Shown one piece after another: positions 28,523 through 37,318 of a DNA stretch of 64,000 nucleotides. Every line of letters starts with the position of its first letter. The first letter of the stretch is position 1. The stretch is from Mycobacteriaceae bacterium (GTDB taxonomy: Bacteria; Actinomycetota; Actinomycetes; Mycobacteriales; Mycobacteriaceae): the NCBI GenBank assembly GCA_029977845.1, contig JAPOKC010000007.1, forward strand, positions 25,529-89,528, in the 5' to 3' direction. Below the pieces are notes generated by a model. That model was not told the origin of the DNA and searched no databases. It saw only the letters and a list, made by a program, of their open reading frames with translations. The translations under genes were made by a program, and so were the position numbers.

Positions 28523-29938
28523 ATGACCGATTCCGACCGCGACGGCGCCGCCGCCGAGCCCAGCCTCGGTGAGTTGGCCCTGGAGGACCGCGCCGCACTG
28601 CGCCGCGTCGCGGGGCTGGGCACCGAGCTCGCCGATGTCTCCGAAGTCGAATACCGGCAGTTGCGACTCGAGCGGGTCGTGCTGGTCGGGGTGTGGACCG
28701 AGGGAACCGCCGCCGATGCGGACGCCAGTCTCGCCGAACTCGCCGCGCTGGCCGAGACCGCCGGTTCCGAGGTGCTCGAAGGGCTGGTTCAGCGTCGCGA
28801 CAAACCGGATCCGGCCACCTACATCGGTTCCGGCAAGGCCCAGGAACTGCGTCAGATCGTAATCGCCACCGGCGCGGACACCGTGATCTGCGACGGCGAA
28901 CTCAGTCCCGCGCAACTCAACGCGCTGGAGAAGGTGGTCAAGGTCAAGGTCATCGACCGCACCGCCCTGATCCTGGACATCTTTGCCCAGCACGCCACCA
29001 GCCGGGAGGGCAAGGCCCAGGTGTCGCTGGCTCAGATGCAGTACATGCTGCCCCGGTTGCGCGGCTGGGGCGAGTCGATGTCGCGGCAGGCAGGCGGCCG
29101 GGCCGGCGGCAGCGGCGGCGGAGTGGGAACGCGCGGACCCGGTGAGACCAAGATCGAGACCGACCGCCGCCGGATCCGGGAGCGGATGTCGCGGCTGCGC
29201 CGTGAGATCAAGGAGATGAAGCAGGTCCGAGACACTCAGCGCAGCCGTCGGCTGCACAGCGATGTGCCCTCTATTGCGATCGTCGGATACACCAACGCCG
29301 GCAAGTCGAGTCTGCTGAACGCGTTGACCGGTGCCGGGGTTCTGGTCGAAAACGCATTATTCGCCACTCTCGAACCCACCACTCGCCGTGGGGAATTCGA
29401 CGACGGCAGGCCCTTCGTGCTCACCGACACCGTCGGCTTCGTACGGCATCTGCCGACCCAACTCGTCGAGGCTTTTCGTTCGACACTGGAAGAAGTGGTC
29501 GACGCAGATCTGCTGATCCATGTCGTCGACGGATCGGACTCCAACCCGATGGCACAGATCGACGCCGTGCATCAGGTGGTCCGCGAGGTTCAGGCCGAAC
29601 ACGATTCGCCGCCGTCGCCGGAGCTGTTGGTGGTCAACAAGATCGATGCCGCCGACGAGCTGACGCTGGCGCAGTTGCGGCGTGCGCTGTCCGGTGCGGT
29701 GTTCGTCTCGGCGCACACCGGTGAGGGACTGGACCGGCTGAGAACCCGGATGGGGGAGTTGGTCGAGCCCCGCGAGGTGGCCATCGACGTGACGATCCCC
29801 TATCAGCGGGGCGATCTGGTCGCCAGGTTGCACAGCACCGGTCGGGTCGACGCCGTCGAACACACCGATGCCGGAACCCGGGTCAAGGCCCGGGTGCCTG
29901 CGGCGATGGCGGCCGGTCTGCAGCAGTACGCGACCTGA
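28523..29938 (+). CDS. hflX: Ribosome-associated GTPase HflX
   Basis: HflX splits stalled or hibernating 70S ribosomes under stress. The 471 residues comprise an HflX N-terminal domain (QRRDKPDPATYIGSGKAQEL is the family signature), a linker with Gly-rich GGRAGGSGGGVGTRGPGETKIETDRR, and the G domain: G1 GYTNAGKS, G3 DTVGF and G4 NKID, then SAHTGEGL. The ATG at 28523 overlaps the stop of a five-codon ORF beginning at 28509. Last gene of the miaA-dapF-hflX cluster. Confidence 0.95.
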   Translation: MTDSDRDGAAAEPSLGELALEDRAALRRVAGLGTELADVSEVEYRQLRLERVVLVGVWTEGTAADADASLAELAALAETAGSEVLEGLVQRRDKPDPATYIGSGKAQELRQIVIATGADTVICDGELSPAQLNALEKVVKVKVIDRTALILDIFAQHATSREGKAQVSLAQMQYMLPRLRGWGESMSRQAGGRAGGSGGGVGTRGPGETKIETDRRRIRERMSRLRREIKEMKQVRDTQRSRRLHSDVPSIAIVGYTNAGKSSLLNALTGAGVLVENALFATLEPTTRRGEFDDGRPFVLTDTVGFVRHLPTQLVEAFRSTLEEVVDADLLIHVVDGSDSNPMAQIDAVHQVVREVQAEHDSPPSPELLVVNKIDAADELTLAQLRRALSGAVFVSAHTGEGLDRLRTRMGELVEPREVAIDVTIPYQRGDLVARLHSTGRVDAVEHTDAGTRVKARVPAAMAAGLQQYAT

Positions 29939-30075
29939 CGATCTGGGTTGGGCTTCGCTCCGGCGTGTCGATCGACGAGGAGACGAGTAGCCCATGAGGA
30001 ACGTGTTGGTGGCGGCCACGGCGGGTCCGACCGCCGCGGTGCTGAGCTCCGGAGAAGGATGGCGGGGGGTAGTCA

Positions 30076-30093
30076 ACCAACCGCCCGGTTGGT
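30076..30093. promoter_or_regulatory. 18-bp palindromic operator upstream of fadE20
   Basis: ACCAACCG-CC-CGGTTGGT is a perfect 8-bp inverted repeat with a 2-bp centre. It lies between the likely -35 region (around 30072) and the TATTCT -10 (30095-30100), where a bound repressor would block RNA polymerase. The size fits a TetR-family operator; the cognate regulator is not identified. Confidence 0.7.
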
Positions 30094-30094
30094 C

Positions 30095-30123
30095 TATTCT
30101 CGAGTGGAACACATCCACTCGAG
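30095..30123 (+). promoter_or_regulatory. fadE20 -10 and 5' leader hairpin
   Basis: TATTCT at 30095-30100 is followed by a perfect 9-bp inverted repeat CTCGAGTGG-AACACAT-CCACTCGAG (30099-30123). The right arm ends on the first base of the GGGAGG ribosome-binding site (30123-30128). It may act as a second operator or, if transcription starts upstream of it, as a translation-controlling hairpin. Confidence 0.6.
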
Positions 30124-30134
30124 GGAGGTCCGCC

Positions 30135-31295
30135 ATGGGCAATGCCGTCAACTACCAGCGCACGCTCTTCGAGCCCGAGCACGAGTTGTTCCGGGAGTCC
30201 TATCGGGCGTTCCTGGACAAGCACGTCAAGCCCTTCCACGATCAGTGGGAGAAGGACAAGATCGTCGACCGCGGGGTGTGGCTGGAGGCCGGCAAGCAGG
30301 GTTACCTCGGGATGGCGGTACCCGAGGAGTACGGCGGCGGCGGCAACCCGGATTTCCGCTACAACACCGTGGTCTGCGAGGAGACCGTGGCCGGGCGCTA
30401 CAGCGGCCTGGGATTCGCCCTGCACAACGACGTCATCGCCCCGTACCTGCTGGATCAGACCAATGACGAGCAGAAGGCGCGCTGGCTGCCGAAGTTCTGC
30501 ACCGGCGAGATGATCACCGCCATCGCGATGACCGAACCGGGAACCGGCAGCGATCTACAGGGCATCAAGACCCGCGCGGTCCGGGAGGGTGATCACTACA
30601 TCCTGAACGGGTCGAAGACCTTCATCACCAACGGCATCAATGCCGATCTGGTGATCGTGGTGGCCCAGACGAATCCGGAGAAAGGCGCGCAGGGCTTCTC
30701 GCTGCTCGGTGTCGAGCGGGGGATGGAGGGCTTCGAACGCGGCCGCCATCTGGACAAGGTGGGCCTGGACGCCCAGGACACCGCCGAACTCTCCTTCACC
30801 GATGTGCGCGTGCCGGTGGAGAACCTGATCGGTGAAGAGGGCATGGGTTTCATCTACCTCATGCAGAACCTTCCGCAGGAGCGCCTTTCGATCGCGATCA
30901 TGGCGGCCGCCGCAATGGAATCCGTCCTCGAGGAGACTCTCCAATACGTCAAAGAACGTAAAGCGTTCGGTAAGCCGATCGGCTCATTCCAGAACAGCCG
31001 TTTTCTGCTCGCCGAATTAGCGACCGAGGCCACCGCGGTGCGCATCCTCACCGATGAATTCATCCGGCTGCACCTGGAGGGCAAACTCACCGCCGATCAG
31101 GCCGCGATGGCCAAGTGGTGGACCACAGAGGCGCAGGTCAAGCTGGTCGACCGCTGTGTGCAATTACACGGCGGCTACGGATATATGCGCGAATACGGGG
31201 TTGCCCGGGCGTTTCTGGACGCACGGGTTCAAACGATCTACGGCGGCACCACCGAAATCATGAAAGAGATCATCGGTCGCGGACTGGGCGTCTGA
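30135..31295 (+). CDS. fadE20: Acyl-CoA dehydrogenase, long-chain type (FadE20)
   Basis: A 386-residue flavin acyl-CoA dehydrogenase, first step of beta-oxidation, orthologous to Rv2724c. Family signatures are AMTEPGTGSDLQGIKTRA and QLHGGYGYMREYGVARAFLDARVQTIYGGTTEIMKEIIGRGLGV. The YGGTTE segment lacks the glutamate found at this place in medium-chain enzymes. LCAD and isovaleryl-CoA dehydrogenases share this and use a glutamate elsewhere, so a long- or branched-chain substrate is likely. GGGAGG 6 nt before the ATG fixes the start; the longer in-frame ORF from 29994 is rejected. Control is by the upstream palindrome. Confidence 0.93.
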   Translation: MGNAVNYQRTLFEPEHELFRESYRAFLDKHVKPFHDQWEKDKIVDRGVWLEAGKQGYLGMAVPEEYGGGGNPDFRYNTVVCEETVAGRYSGLGFALHNDVIAPYLLDQTNDEQKARWLPKFCTGEMITAIAMTEPGTGSDLQGIKTRAVREGDHYILNGSKTFITNGINADLVIVVAQTNPEKGAQGFSLLGVERGMEGFERGRHLDKVGLDAQDTAELSFTDVRVPVENLIGEEGMGFIYLMQNLPQERLSIAIMAAAAMESVLEETLQYVKERKAFGKPIGSFQNSRFLLAELATEATAVRILTDEFIRLHLEGKLTADQAAMAKWWTTEAQVKLVDRCVQLHGGYGYMREYGVARAFLDARVQTIYGGTTEIMKEIIGRGLGV

Positions 31296-31471
31296 TCGGG
31301 CGAATTAGCCGCGTTGGGTGGCATTTCGGTTCAATTCGGGTTTCGTCTCGATTTGGATTCGCGCGTTAATCAGGTGCGCGTGTCGTGGTTAGCTGGCGCG
31401 GAAATCGTGTAACCGTTTGGATTGATTTCCAGGGCTAGCCCGAGCGTTGGACAGATTGCGGGAGATGGGTA
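31296..31471. other. AT-richer intergenic region before the LGFP gene
   Basis: A 176-bp gap whose first part (about 31296-31440) is visibly less GC-rich than the surrounding genes. It presumably contains the end of fadE20 transcription and the promoter of the LGFP-repeat gene. No strong hairpin and no convincing -10/-35 pair could be assigned. CGGGAGA just before 31472 is the ribosome-binding site. Confidence 0.4.
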
Positions 31472-33514
31472 ATGACGCGGCTTGTGAGTGGATTCATGAG
31501 GTACGGGAGACATCTGGCCCTGGGCGTGGCCGTCACGGCCACGGCTGCCGCACTGGTCTCCCCGCACGCATTCGCCTCACCGGAGGGTGACGCGTCCGGG
31601 GCCATCAACGCCGCGTGGGAAGCCGCGGGGGGGTCGGACTCGCCGGTGGGCGCGCAGGACGGCGACGTCTACTCGGTCGGCACCGGCTTCGCCCAGAAGT
31701 TCACCGCGGGGCAGATCTTCTACACCCCGGATACCGGCGCACATCTCATCTACGGTCAGATCCTCGACAAGTACCAGTCCCTGGGCGGGCCGGGGGACAG
31801 CGATCTGGGATTCCCGACCATCGACGAGGTGGCCGGCCTTCAGGGACCGGACAGCCGGGTCAGCACCTTCAGCGCCAGCGACAAGCCGGCCATCTTCTGG
31901 ACCCCGGACACCGGGGTATGGGTGGTGCGCGGTGCGATCAACGCGGCCTGGGACAAACTCGGCGGGTCGGCCGGCACTCTCGGGGTGCCGACCGAGGATG
32001 AGCGCTACGACGGCGACGTCGTGAGCCAGAGGTTCACCGGCGGCGAGGTGTCCTGGAACACCGCCACCAAGACGTTCAGCAGCGATCCCTCCACGCTGGC
32101 CGACGGTCTCGTCGGTCTGGAGGTTCCGGCGGATCCGACCACCCAGATCAACATGGCCTGGCGGGCCGCCGGCGGTCTGGGCGGCCCTCTGGGCGCGCGG
32201 CAGGGAGCTCAGTCGGCGGTCGGGGACCCCGGCCCTGAACAGGGCGCCGAGCAGGGCTACGCCGGCGGCAAGATCTTCTACTCCCCGGCCACCGGAGCGC
32301 ACGCGGTGACCGGCGCCATCCTGTCCAAGTACGAGTCCCTCGGCGGACCCACCGGAGATCTGGGCTACCCGACCGGCACCGAAGCCGACGGCGGCGTGCC
32401 CAACAGCCGCATCGGAACCTTCAGCGCACCGGACAAGCCGATCATCTTCTGGACCCCGGACAACGGTGCGATCGTGGTCCGCGGTGCGATCAACGCCGCC
32501 TGGGACAAGCTCGGCGGGGCCACCGGAACGCTCGGTGCGCCGACCGGCGAGCAGAGCACCAACGGTGACACCGTCAGCCAGACCTTCAGCGGCGGACAGA
32601 TCTCGTGGAACTCCTCGACCAAGGAGTTCAGCACCAACCCGGCCGATCTGGCATCGCAGCTGTCCGGTATCGAACTGCCCAGCGGCACCGACCAATCGCC
32701 GGCGACGGCCGGCGGATCCTCCGGCAAGGGGAGCAAGCATCTGTGGTGGCTGGGGATCGCCATCCCCGCGCTGCTGCTGCTCGGTCTGTTCGGCCTGTGG
32801 GCGATGCGCCGCGGCGGTGCGGCCGCCGCCGAACGCGGCTATGACGACCGCGACGGGGGCCGATGGCCCGGTGAACGTCTCGGAGGCGCCTCGGAGGAGG
32901 AGCGCACAGCCGAATACCGTTGGTCTGCACAGGCGTTCGAGGATGAGGACAGGATCGACACCGCGCCCACCCGTATCCCCAGTGAGGCGGATCTCGAGGG
33001 CTTCGATGGTGATGCCCGGCCGGATGGCGGACGGCACGCGGTGGAGGGCGGCGGCGCCGAATCGATGTGGCAGCTCGATCTCGGTGATGTCGAGCAGCCC
33101 AGTCGCCGGCATGCCGCACAGGACTTCTCGCGATGGACCCAGCCGTTCGAGCACCGCTACGACGACGTCGCCGACGAATCGGCCGTCGGAGCGGTCGGCG
33201 GTTTCGACGAGTCGTCATGGACGGGTTATTCGTTCGAGGAGGCCGAGGTCCAGGCGGAGGTCGTCATAGAACCGGTTACGGTGGAACCGGTGTCAGTCGA
33301 TGAGGACCAGGAGAATGACACCTGGCGCCCGGCGATCCATCTCCCGCTGGCCGATCCCTACCAGGCGCCCGAGGGTTACGTCATCAAGGCCAACACCCAC
33401 TCGGGCCTGTACTACACGCCCGATTCGGCGCTGTACGAAAACACCGTTCCCGAGGTCTGGTTCGCCAGTGAGGAACTGGCTCAGGCCAACGGTTTCATCA
33501 AGGCCCCGAGGTAG
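31472..33514 (+). CDS. LGFP-repeat membrane protein with C-terminal sunset domain
   Basis: A 680-residue predicted single-span envelope protein. A signal peptide (about 1-36, ending AFA-SPEG) is followed by two tandem units of about 180 residues (40-220, 221-395). These are built of LGFP-type repeats (DLGFPTIDE, TLGVPTEDE, DLGYPTGTE, TLGAPTGEQ), which in corynebacterial mycolyltransferases anchor to the cell wall. A membrane helix lies at about 424-446. Then comes about 190 residues of acidic, disordered cytoplasmic sequence and a C-terminal module (635-680: GYVIKANTHSGLYYTPDS...EVWFASEELAQANGF) matching the small actinobacterial sunset domain. Role unknown; it could couple wall to cytoplasm. 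Confidence 0.82.
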   Translation: MTRLVSGFMRYGRHLALGVAVTATAAALVSPHAFASPEGDASGAINAAWEAAGGSDSPVGAQDGDVYSVGTGFAQKFTAGQIFYTPDTGAHLIYGQILDKYQSLGGPGDSDLGFPTIDEVAGLQGPDSRVSTFSASDKPAIFWTPDTGVWVVRGAINAAWDKLGGSAGTLGVPTEDERYDGDVVSQRFTGGEVSWNTATKTFSSDPSTLADGLVGLEVPADPTTQINMAWRAAGGLGGPLGARQGAQSAVGDPGPEQGAEQGYAGGKIFYSPATGAHAVTGAILSKYESLGGPTGDLGYPTGTEADGGVPNSRIGTFSAPDKPIIFWTPDNGAIVVRGAINAAWDKLGGATGTLGAPTGEQSTNGDTVSQTFSGGQISWNSSTKEFSTNPADLASQLSGIELPSGTDQSPATAGGSSGKGSKHLWWLGIAIPALLLLGLFGLWAMRRGGAAAAERGYDDRDGGRWPGERLGGASEEERTAEYRWSAQAFEDEDRIDTAPTRIPSEADLEGFDGDARPDGGRHAVEGGGAESMWQLDLGDVEQPSRRHAAQDFSRWTQPFEHRYDDVADESAVGAVGGFDESSWTGYSFEEAEVQAEVVIEPVTVEPVSVDEDQENDTWRPAIHLPLADPYQAPEGYVIKANTHSGLYYTPDSALYENTVPEVWFASEELAQANGFIKAPR

Positions 33515-33520
33515 CCGCCG

Positions 33521-34198
33521 CTAGACCTTCCTGATCACGGTGACGACCTTGCCGAGCACGACGGCGTCGTTACCCGGGATGGGGTCGAAGGCCGGGTTGT
33601 GCGGCATGAGCCAGACCTGACCGCCGGTTCGCTTGAAGGTCTTCACGGTGGCCTCGCCGTCGATCATCGCGGCGACGATGTCGCCGTTGTCGGCCACGTT
33701 CTGCTGACGCACCACTACCCAGTCGCCGTCGCAGATGGCGGCGTCGACCATCGACTCGCCGACCACCTTCAGCAGGAACAGCGAACCCTCGCCGACCAGT
33801 TCGCGGGGTAGCGGGAACACGTCCTCGACGGCCTCCTCGGCCAGGATCGGACCACCGGCCGCGATCCGGCCGAGTACGGGGACGAACGTGGGTTCGGGCA
33901 GTGCGTCAGAGCCGTGGACATCGGTGACCACCGGCGCCGCGGCGTCGTCGACACCGCGCACGTCGACCGCACGGGGCCGGTTGGGATCCCGGCGCAGGAA
34001 TCCCTTGCGTTCGAGGGTCCGCAACTGATGGGCCACCGATGATGTCGAGGTCAGGCCCACGGCGTCGCCGATCTCCCTGATGCTGGGGGGATAGCCGCGG
34101 GTGGTGACCGATGCCCGGATCACCTCGAGGATCGTCCGTTGCCGTTCGGTGAGGCCGGCTGCCTTTGCGGCAGCGGGGGTGCCTTTGCTTTCGCTCAT
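33521..34198 (-). CDS. lexA: SOS repressor LexA
   Basis: LexA represses the SOS regulon and cleaves itself when RecA filaments form. The 225 residues have a winged-helix N-terminus ([44 protein letters not shown]), a cleavage site Ala114-Gly115 (RIAAGG), and a Ser149/Lys186 catalytic dyad (VGESM, VKTFKR). The ATG at 34198 (MSESKG) is chosen; an upstream in-frame extension would run through the SOS box. A LexA box lies 33 bp upstream, so it is autoregulated. Divergent from chiZ. Confidence 0.97.
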   Translation of the reverse strand: MSESKGTPAAAKAAGLTERQRTILEVIRASVTTRGYPPSIREIGDAVGLTSTSSVAHQLRTLERKGFLRRDPNRPRAVDVRGVDDAAAPVVTDVHGSDALPEPTFVPVLGRIAAGGPILAEEAVEDVFPLPRELVGEGSLFLLKVVGESMVDAAICDGDWVVVRQQNVADNGDIVAAMIDGEATVKTFKRTGGQVWLMPHNPAFDPIPGNDAVVLGKVVTVIRKV

Positions 34199-34230
34199 AG
34201 ATGCGAATGTAGCCCGGAACATCGACAGAA

Positions 34231-34246
34231 TCAAACATGTGTTCGA
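34231..34246. promoter_or_regulatory. SOS box of lexA
   Basis: Read on the minus strand it is TCGAAC-ACAT-GTTTGA, the mycobacterial LexA consensus with one mismatch. It lies 33-48 bp upstream of the lexA ATG and should mediate autoregulation. Confidence 0.85.
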
Positions 34247-34314
34247 GCGTGTCGCGCCGGTCGCGGGAACCTGCCGGAACTTGTCGGGGGCCGCGGATAT
34301 CGTCGACGACACGC

Positions 34315-34372
34315 TAGATCAAATGTTCGATATTCGAACATGCGATCGAGTATTATTCGAACATAAGAGCGA
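34315..34372. promoter_or_regulatory. Cluster of LexA-like half-sites and -10 upstream of chiZ
   Basis: Three spaced LexA-like sites lie here: TAGATC-AAAT-GTTCGA (34315-34330, two mismatches), TCGAAC-ATGC-GATCGA (34334-34349, one mismatch) and TCGAAC-ATAA-GAGCGA (34357-34372, two mismatches). The first two share an inside-out palindrome TGTTCGA-TAT-TCGAACA. A TATTAT -10 lies at 34351-34356, so the best site is directly upstream of it and would occlude the chiZ promoter. Confidence 0.7.
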
Positions 34373-34396
34373 AAGAGTCCGCGGAAAGGGGACGAC

Positions 34397-34915
34397 ATGA
34401 CAGTCCTTGATGATCGGGAACTGATCGGCGCAGAGCTGGTGGAATGGCAGCGGGTCCGGCCCCGGGGGGCCGGTGTCCGGCAGCTCCCGGTCCGGCCGGC
34501 TCGGCATGCCGGCGCCGGCTCGGGCCGTGCCGGGCGTCCCGGCCCGGTGGGTCCGGGGACCGCGCCGCTGAACTATCGCGGGACCGGTATCGCGGTGTCC
34601 CGCGCTGAGCACCTGCAGCGCCGGACCGTGAGCACCGGAGTGACCGTCGCACTGGCCGGGCTGGCCGCCTTGATCACCGTCTGGCTTTGCTCGATCGGGC
34701 ATTTCAGCAGTGATCGGGCAGCGGCTGCCGCGGCCCCGGTCGCCGAACAATTGGCCGTGGTCCAGGTCCAGGCCGGAGAGACTCTCGCGCAACTGGCCGC
34801 GCGGGTCGCGCCGGACGTCCCGACCGGACAGACGGTCGAACGTATCCGCGATCTGAACAAGCTCGGTTCGGTGGCGGTGGACGTCGGGCAGACGCTCATT
34901 GCTCCGGTGAGCTGA
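34397..34915 (+). CDS. chiZ: SOS-induced LysM cell-wall protein ChiZ
   Basis: A 172-residue orthologue of Rv2719c, a DNA-damage-induced inhibitor of division with reported cell-wall hydrolase activity. A disordered Arg/Pro/Gly-rich cytoplasmic N-terminus (1-78), one membrane helix (81-100) and an extracytoplasmic LysM domain (121-170, [37 protein letters not shown]) are visible. GGAAAGGGGA precedes the ATG. The promoter region is filled with LexA-like sites, and lexA is divergent. Confidence 0.92.
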   Translation: MTVLDDRELIGAELVEWQRVRPRGAGVRQLPVRPARHAGAGSGRAGRPGPVGPGTAPLNYRGTGIAVSRAEHLQRRTVSTGVTVALAGLAALITVWLCSIGHFSSDRAAAAAAPVAEQLAVVQVQAGETLAQLAARVAPDVPTGQTVERIRDLNKLGSVAVDVGQTLIAPVS

Positions 34916-35016
34916 AACAGCGGTCGGTGCCTCGAGCAAGCGGGTACTGCGGGCCCGCGCGGGTAGGCTTCCTCTCGTCTGGTGCGTCGACCCGACGCGG
35001 GAGAAGGGAAGCGCTG

Positions 35017-35481
35017 ATGCACTGTCCTTTCTGCCGCCATCCCGATTCGCGGGTGGTCGATTCCCGGGAGGCCGACGAGGGCCAGGCCATCCGCCGGCGG
35101 CGGTCGTGCCCGGAGTGCGGCCGCCGGTTCACCACCGTCGAGACCGCGGTGCTCGCGGTCGTCAAACGCAGCGGTGTGACCGAACCGTTCAGCCGGGAGA
35201 AGGTGATCAGCGGAGTGCGGCGTGCGTGTCAGGGCCGCCAGGTCGATGACGATGCGCTGAACCTTCTCGCGCAGCAGGTGGAGGACGCCGTTCGGGCCGC
35301 GGGATCTCCGGAGGTGCCCAGCAATGAGGTGGGGCTGGCGATCCTGGGTCCGCTGCGGGAACTGGACGAAGTGGCGTATCTGAGGTTCGCGTCGGTCTAT
35401 CGCTCATTCAGCTCCGCCGAGGATTTCGAGCGGGAGATCGAGACGCTGCGCGCGCACCGCAAGGTCAGCACGTCAGGCTGA
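35017..35481 (+). CDS. nrdR: Transcriptional repressor NrdR
   Basis: NrdR senses ATP/dATP and represses ribonucleotide reductase genes. The 154 residues have the zinc ribbon Cys3/Cys6...Cys31/Cys34 ([17 protein letters not shown]) and an ATP-cone (about 46-136, [27 protein letters not shown]). GAGAAGGGA lies before the ATG at 35017; the frame is open upstream but without similarity. It overlaps the convergent PhzF-like gene by 17 bp. Confidence 0.96.
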   Translation: MHCPFCRHPDSRVVDSREADEGQAIRRRRSCPECGRRFTTVETAVLAVVKRSGVTEPFSREKVISGVRRACQGRQVDDDALNLLAQQVEDAVRAAGSPEVPSNEVGLAILGPLRELDEVAYLRFASVYRSFSSAEDFEREIETLRAHRKVSTSG

Positions 35482-36154
35482 GGCGTTGCGCGCCGACCAC
35501 CCGACCGGATACCAGGACCCAACCGTCTGGGTGCCATGTGGTGTGAATCCGCGATCCCTTTCCCTGGGTGATCGTCAGGTCCCGGCTCAGATAATCGGTG
35601 ATCCGCACGGCCGCCGAGCCGGTGGCTTCGTCCTCCGGCACTCCGAGGTTGGTCGCGAACATCCGTGACCGGATTGCCCCGGCGTCACGATCGATCCAGG
35701 TCCACAGGTAGTGCGACACACCGTCGTCGTAGTCGCCCGGCTCGGCGTCGAGCAGTTCGGTCACCGAATTCAGATCGTGGATCGCGAACTCCGGTGCCCA
35801 TTCGGCCCGGGCCACGACTCCGGTCAGCTCATCCTCGTAGCGGACTTGCACGATCCCGGCCGGAACCTGCAGCGTGCGGATCGGTGTGCCGCGCTCGCGA
35901 AGCCACCAGGCGGCTCCAACGGTGGGGTGGCCGGCGAAGGCGATCTCGGTGGCGGGGGTGAAGATCCGGGCGTGCGCGGTCGTCGACCCCGGATCGGGCA
36001 GATCGATGAAAATCGTTTCGCTGTAACCCAATTCGGTGGCGATGCGCTGTCGTTGGTCCGGGGGAGCCACGGCGGCATCGACCACACCCAACGGGTTTCC
36101 GAAGTTGCCGTCGGCGTCGGTGAACACCCGAAGGACCGCGGCATCGATGCGCAT
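35465..36154 (-). CDS. PhzF family isomerase/epimerase-like protein
   Basis: A 229-residue PhzF-superfamily protein (Rv2716-like), with the diaminopimelate-epimerase fold. The start [26 protein letters not shown] holds the typical F-T-x-x-x-x-G-N-P-L. The putative catalytic glutamate is in [10 protein letters not shown], and [23 protein letters not shown] and [15 protein letters not shown] complete the signature. At 229 residues it is shorter than the usual 260-300. Substrate unknown. The ORF continues upstream in frame without homology; ATG 36154 is taken. Confidence 0.86.
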   Translation of the reverse strand: MRIDAAVLRVFTDADGNFGNPLGVVDAAVAPPDQRQRIATELGYSETIFIDLPDPGSTTAHARIFTPATEIAFAGHPTVGAAWWLRERGTPIRTLQVPAGIVQVRYEDELTGVVARAEWAPEFAIHDLNSVTELLDAEPGDYDDGVSHYLWTWIDRDAGAIRSRMFATNLGVPEDEATGSAAVRITDYLSRDLTITQGKGSRIHTTWHPDGWVLVSGRVVGAQRLSLTC

Positions 36155-36173
36155 ATGCCGACCTACGCGCGGG

Positions 36174-37112
36174 TCAGTCGTCTTCGCCGTCCTTGAACCC
36201 GTCGGCCTGCTGGGCAAGGAAGCGTTCGAACTCCGCGCCCAATTCCTCGCCACTGGGCAACTCCTCGTCGCGGGCCAGCAGCGACCGGTTCTCCTGGGCC
36301 TCGACGAAGGTGTCGTACTGACGCTCCAGTGCCGAGACCACCTGGGTGATCTCGGCGGACGCCTCCACCTGTTCGTCGATCTTGCGGCGCACCTCGGCTG
36401 CGGCCTCGGTGAGGGCGTTGAGCGGGAACTGAAGGGCCGCGGACTTCGCGACCTGTTCCAGCAGTGCCTCGGCGGCCGCCGGATAGTCGGTCTGGGCGAG
36501 ATAGTGCGGCACGTGCACGGTGAAGCCGACGGCGTCGTGGCCGTGCTGGGCCATCCGGTACTCAAGCAGGTTGGAGACGCTGCTGGGCACCTGGACCTCG
36601 TTGACCCAGGGCTGATGGTCGGCGATGAGGTCCTTGTTGTTCGAATGGGCTGTCATGCTCACCGGCCGGGTGTGTGGAACCGCCATCGGGATGGCGCCCA
36701 GACCGACGGTCTGGCGGACACCCAGGCTCTCGGCGAGCAGGCGCACAGCGGTGATGAAGCGTTCCCACTTCAGATCCGGTTCCATCCCGGCCAGCAGCAA
36801 AAACGGCGTGCCGACGCTGTCGCGCAGCGCGTAGAGATTGAGCTGCGGATTCTCGTAGTTGGTGAAATGGTCACTCTTGAACGTCATCATCGGCCGGCGC
36901 GACCGGTAGTCCAGCAGATCGTCGATCGCGAATGAGGCCACCAGTTCGGTGTCCAGCGTGCCGGTCAGATGGTCGGCTGCCAGGCGGATGGCGTGGCCGG
37001 CATCGGAGAAGCCCTCAAGGGCATGGACGAGCACCGGTCCGCGGCCGTCCGGCGAGGCCAGCTGTGGCGCCGGCACCTCGAGTTCGTAGATCCGCTCCTG
37101 GTTGTCGTCCAT
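36174..37112 (-). CDS. PAC2 family (proteasome assembly chaperone-like) protein
   Basis: A 312-residue orthologue of Rv2714, of the PAC2 family with a phosphorylase/proteasome-chaperone-like fold. Features are [52 protein letters not shown] and [23 protein letters not shown]-terminal helical tail follows, rich in Glu/Gln. GAGGAGG lies 7 nt upstream of ATG 37112 and decides the start over the upstream in-frame GTG. Role is unproven. It ends 19 nt before the PhzF-like gene and may be in one unit with it. Confidence 0.85.
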   Translation of the reverse strand: MDDNQERIYELEVPAPQLASPDGRGPVLVHALEGFSDAGHAIRLAADHLTGTLDTELVASFAIDDLLDYRSRRPMMTFKSDHFTNYENPQLNLYALRDSVGTPFLLLAGMEPDLKWERFITAVRLLAESLGVRQTVGLGAIPMAVPHTRPVSMTAHSNNKDLIADHQPWVNEVQVPSSVSNLLEYRMAQHGHDAVGFTVHVPHYLAQTDYPAAAEALLEQVAKSAALQFPLNALTEAAAEVRRKIDEQVEASAEITQVVSALERQYDTFVEAQENRSLLARDEELPSGEELGAEFERFLAQQADGFKDGEDD

Positions 37113-37259
37113 CCTCGCGCCTCCTCGTTTCGCTCCACTGTGCACAACGCTTCAGGGGTGACGCTCGTTCCCGACCGCACCGCGGAACGGTCTCACCAGC
37201 AGTTTAAGCCCGGGCCCGCCGGCCGTCTGATCCACAGTCGCGTGTCGGTGCACAGCCGG

Positions 37260-37273
37260 GCCCCGATCGGGGC
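37260..37273. promoter_or_regulatory. 14-bp perfect palindrome in the PAC2/DUF4192 gap
   Basis: GCCCCGATCGGGGC is a perfect palindrome in the 206-bp divergent gap, 46 bp before ATG 37319. It may be an operator, though GC-rich palindromes also arise by chance in this genome. Confidence 0.3.
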
Positions 37274-37318
37274 ATCGGCGGGCCGGTGATGACGGGGGTT
37301 GTTGGCAGCGTCGGCGGC

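Noticed and set aside
30076..30093. KstR/KstR2-type cholesterol operator
   Set aside because: The palindrome ACCAACCG-CC-CGGTTGGT does not have the AAC-N2-GTT core spacing of the KstR motif; the regulator is left unnamed.
29994..30134. In-frame upstream start for fadE20
   Set aside because: The region contains the promoter, operator and leader hairpin; GGGAGG sits at the ATG 30135.
31577..33154. 525-residue minus-strand ORF opposite the LGFP gene
   Set aside because: Low-complexity Gly/Arg shadow of the repeat-coding region; no homology and no ribosome-binding site.
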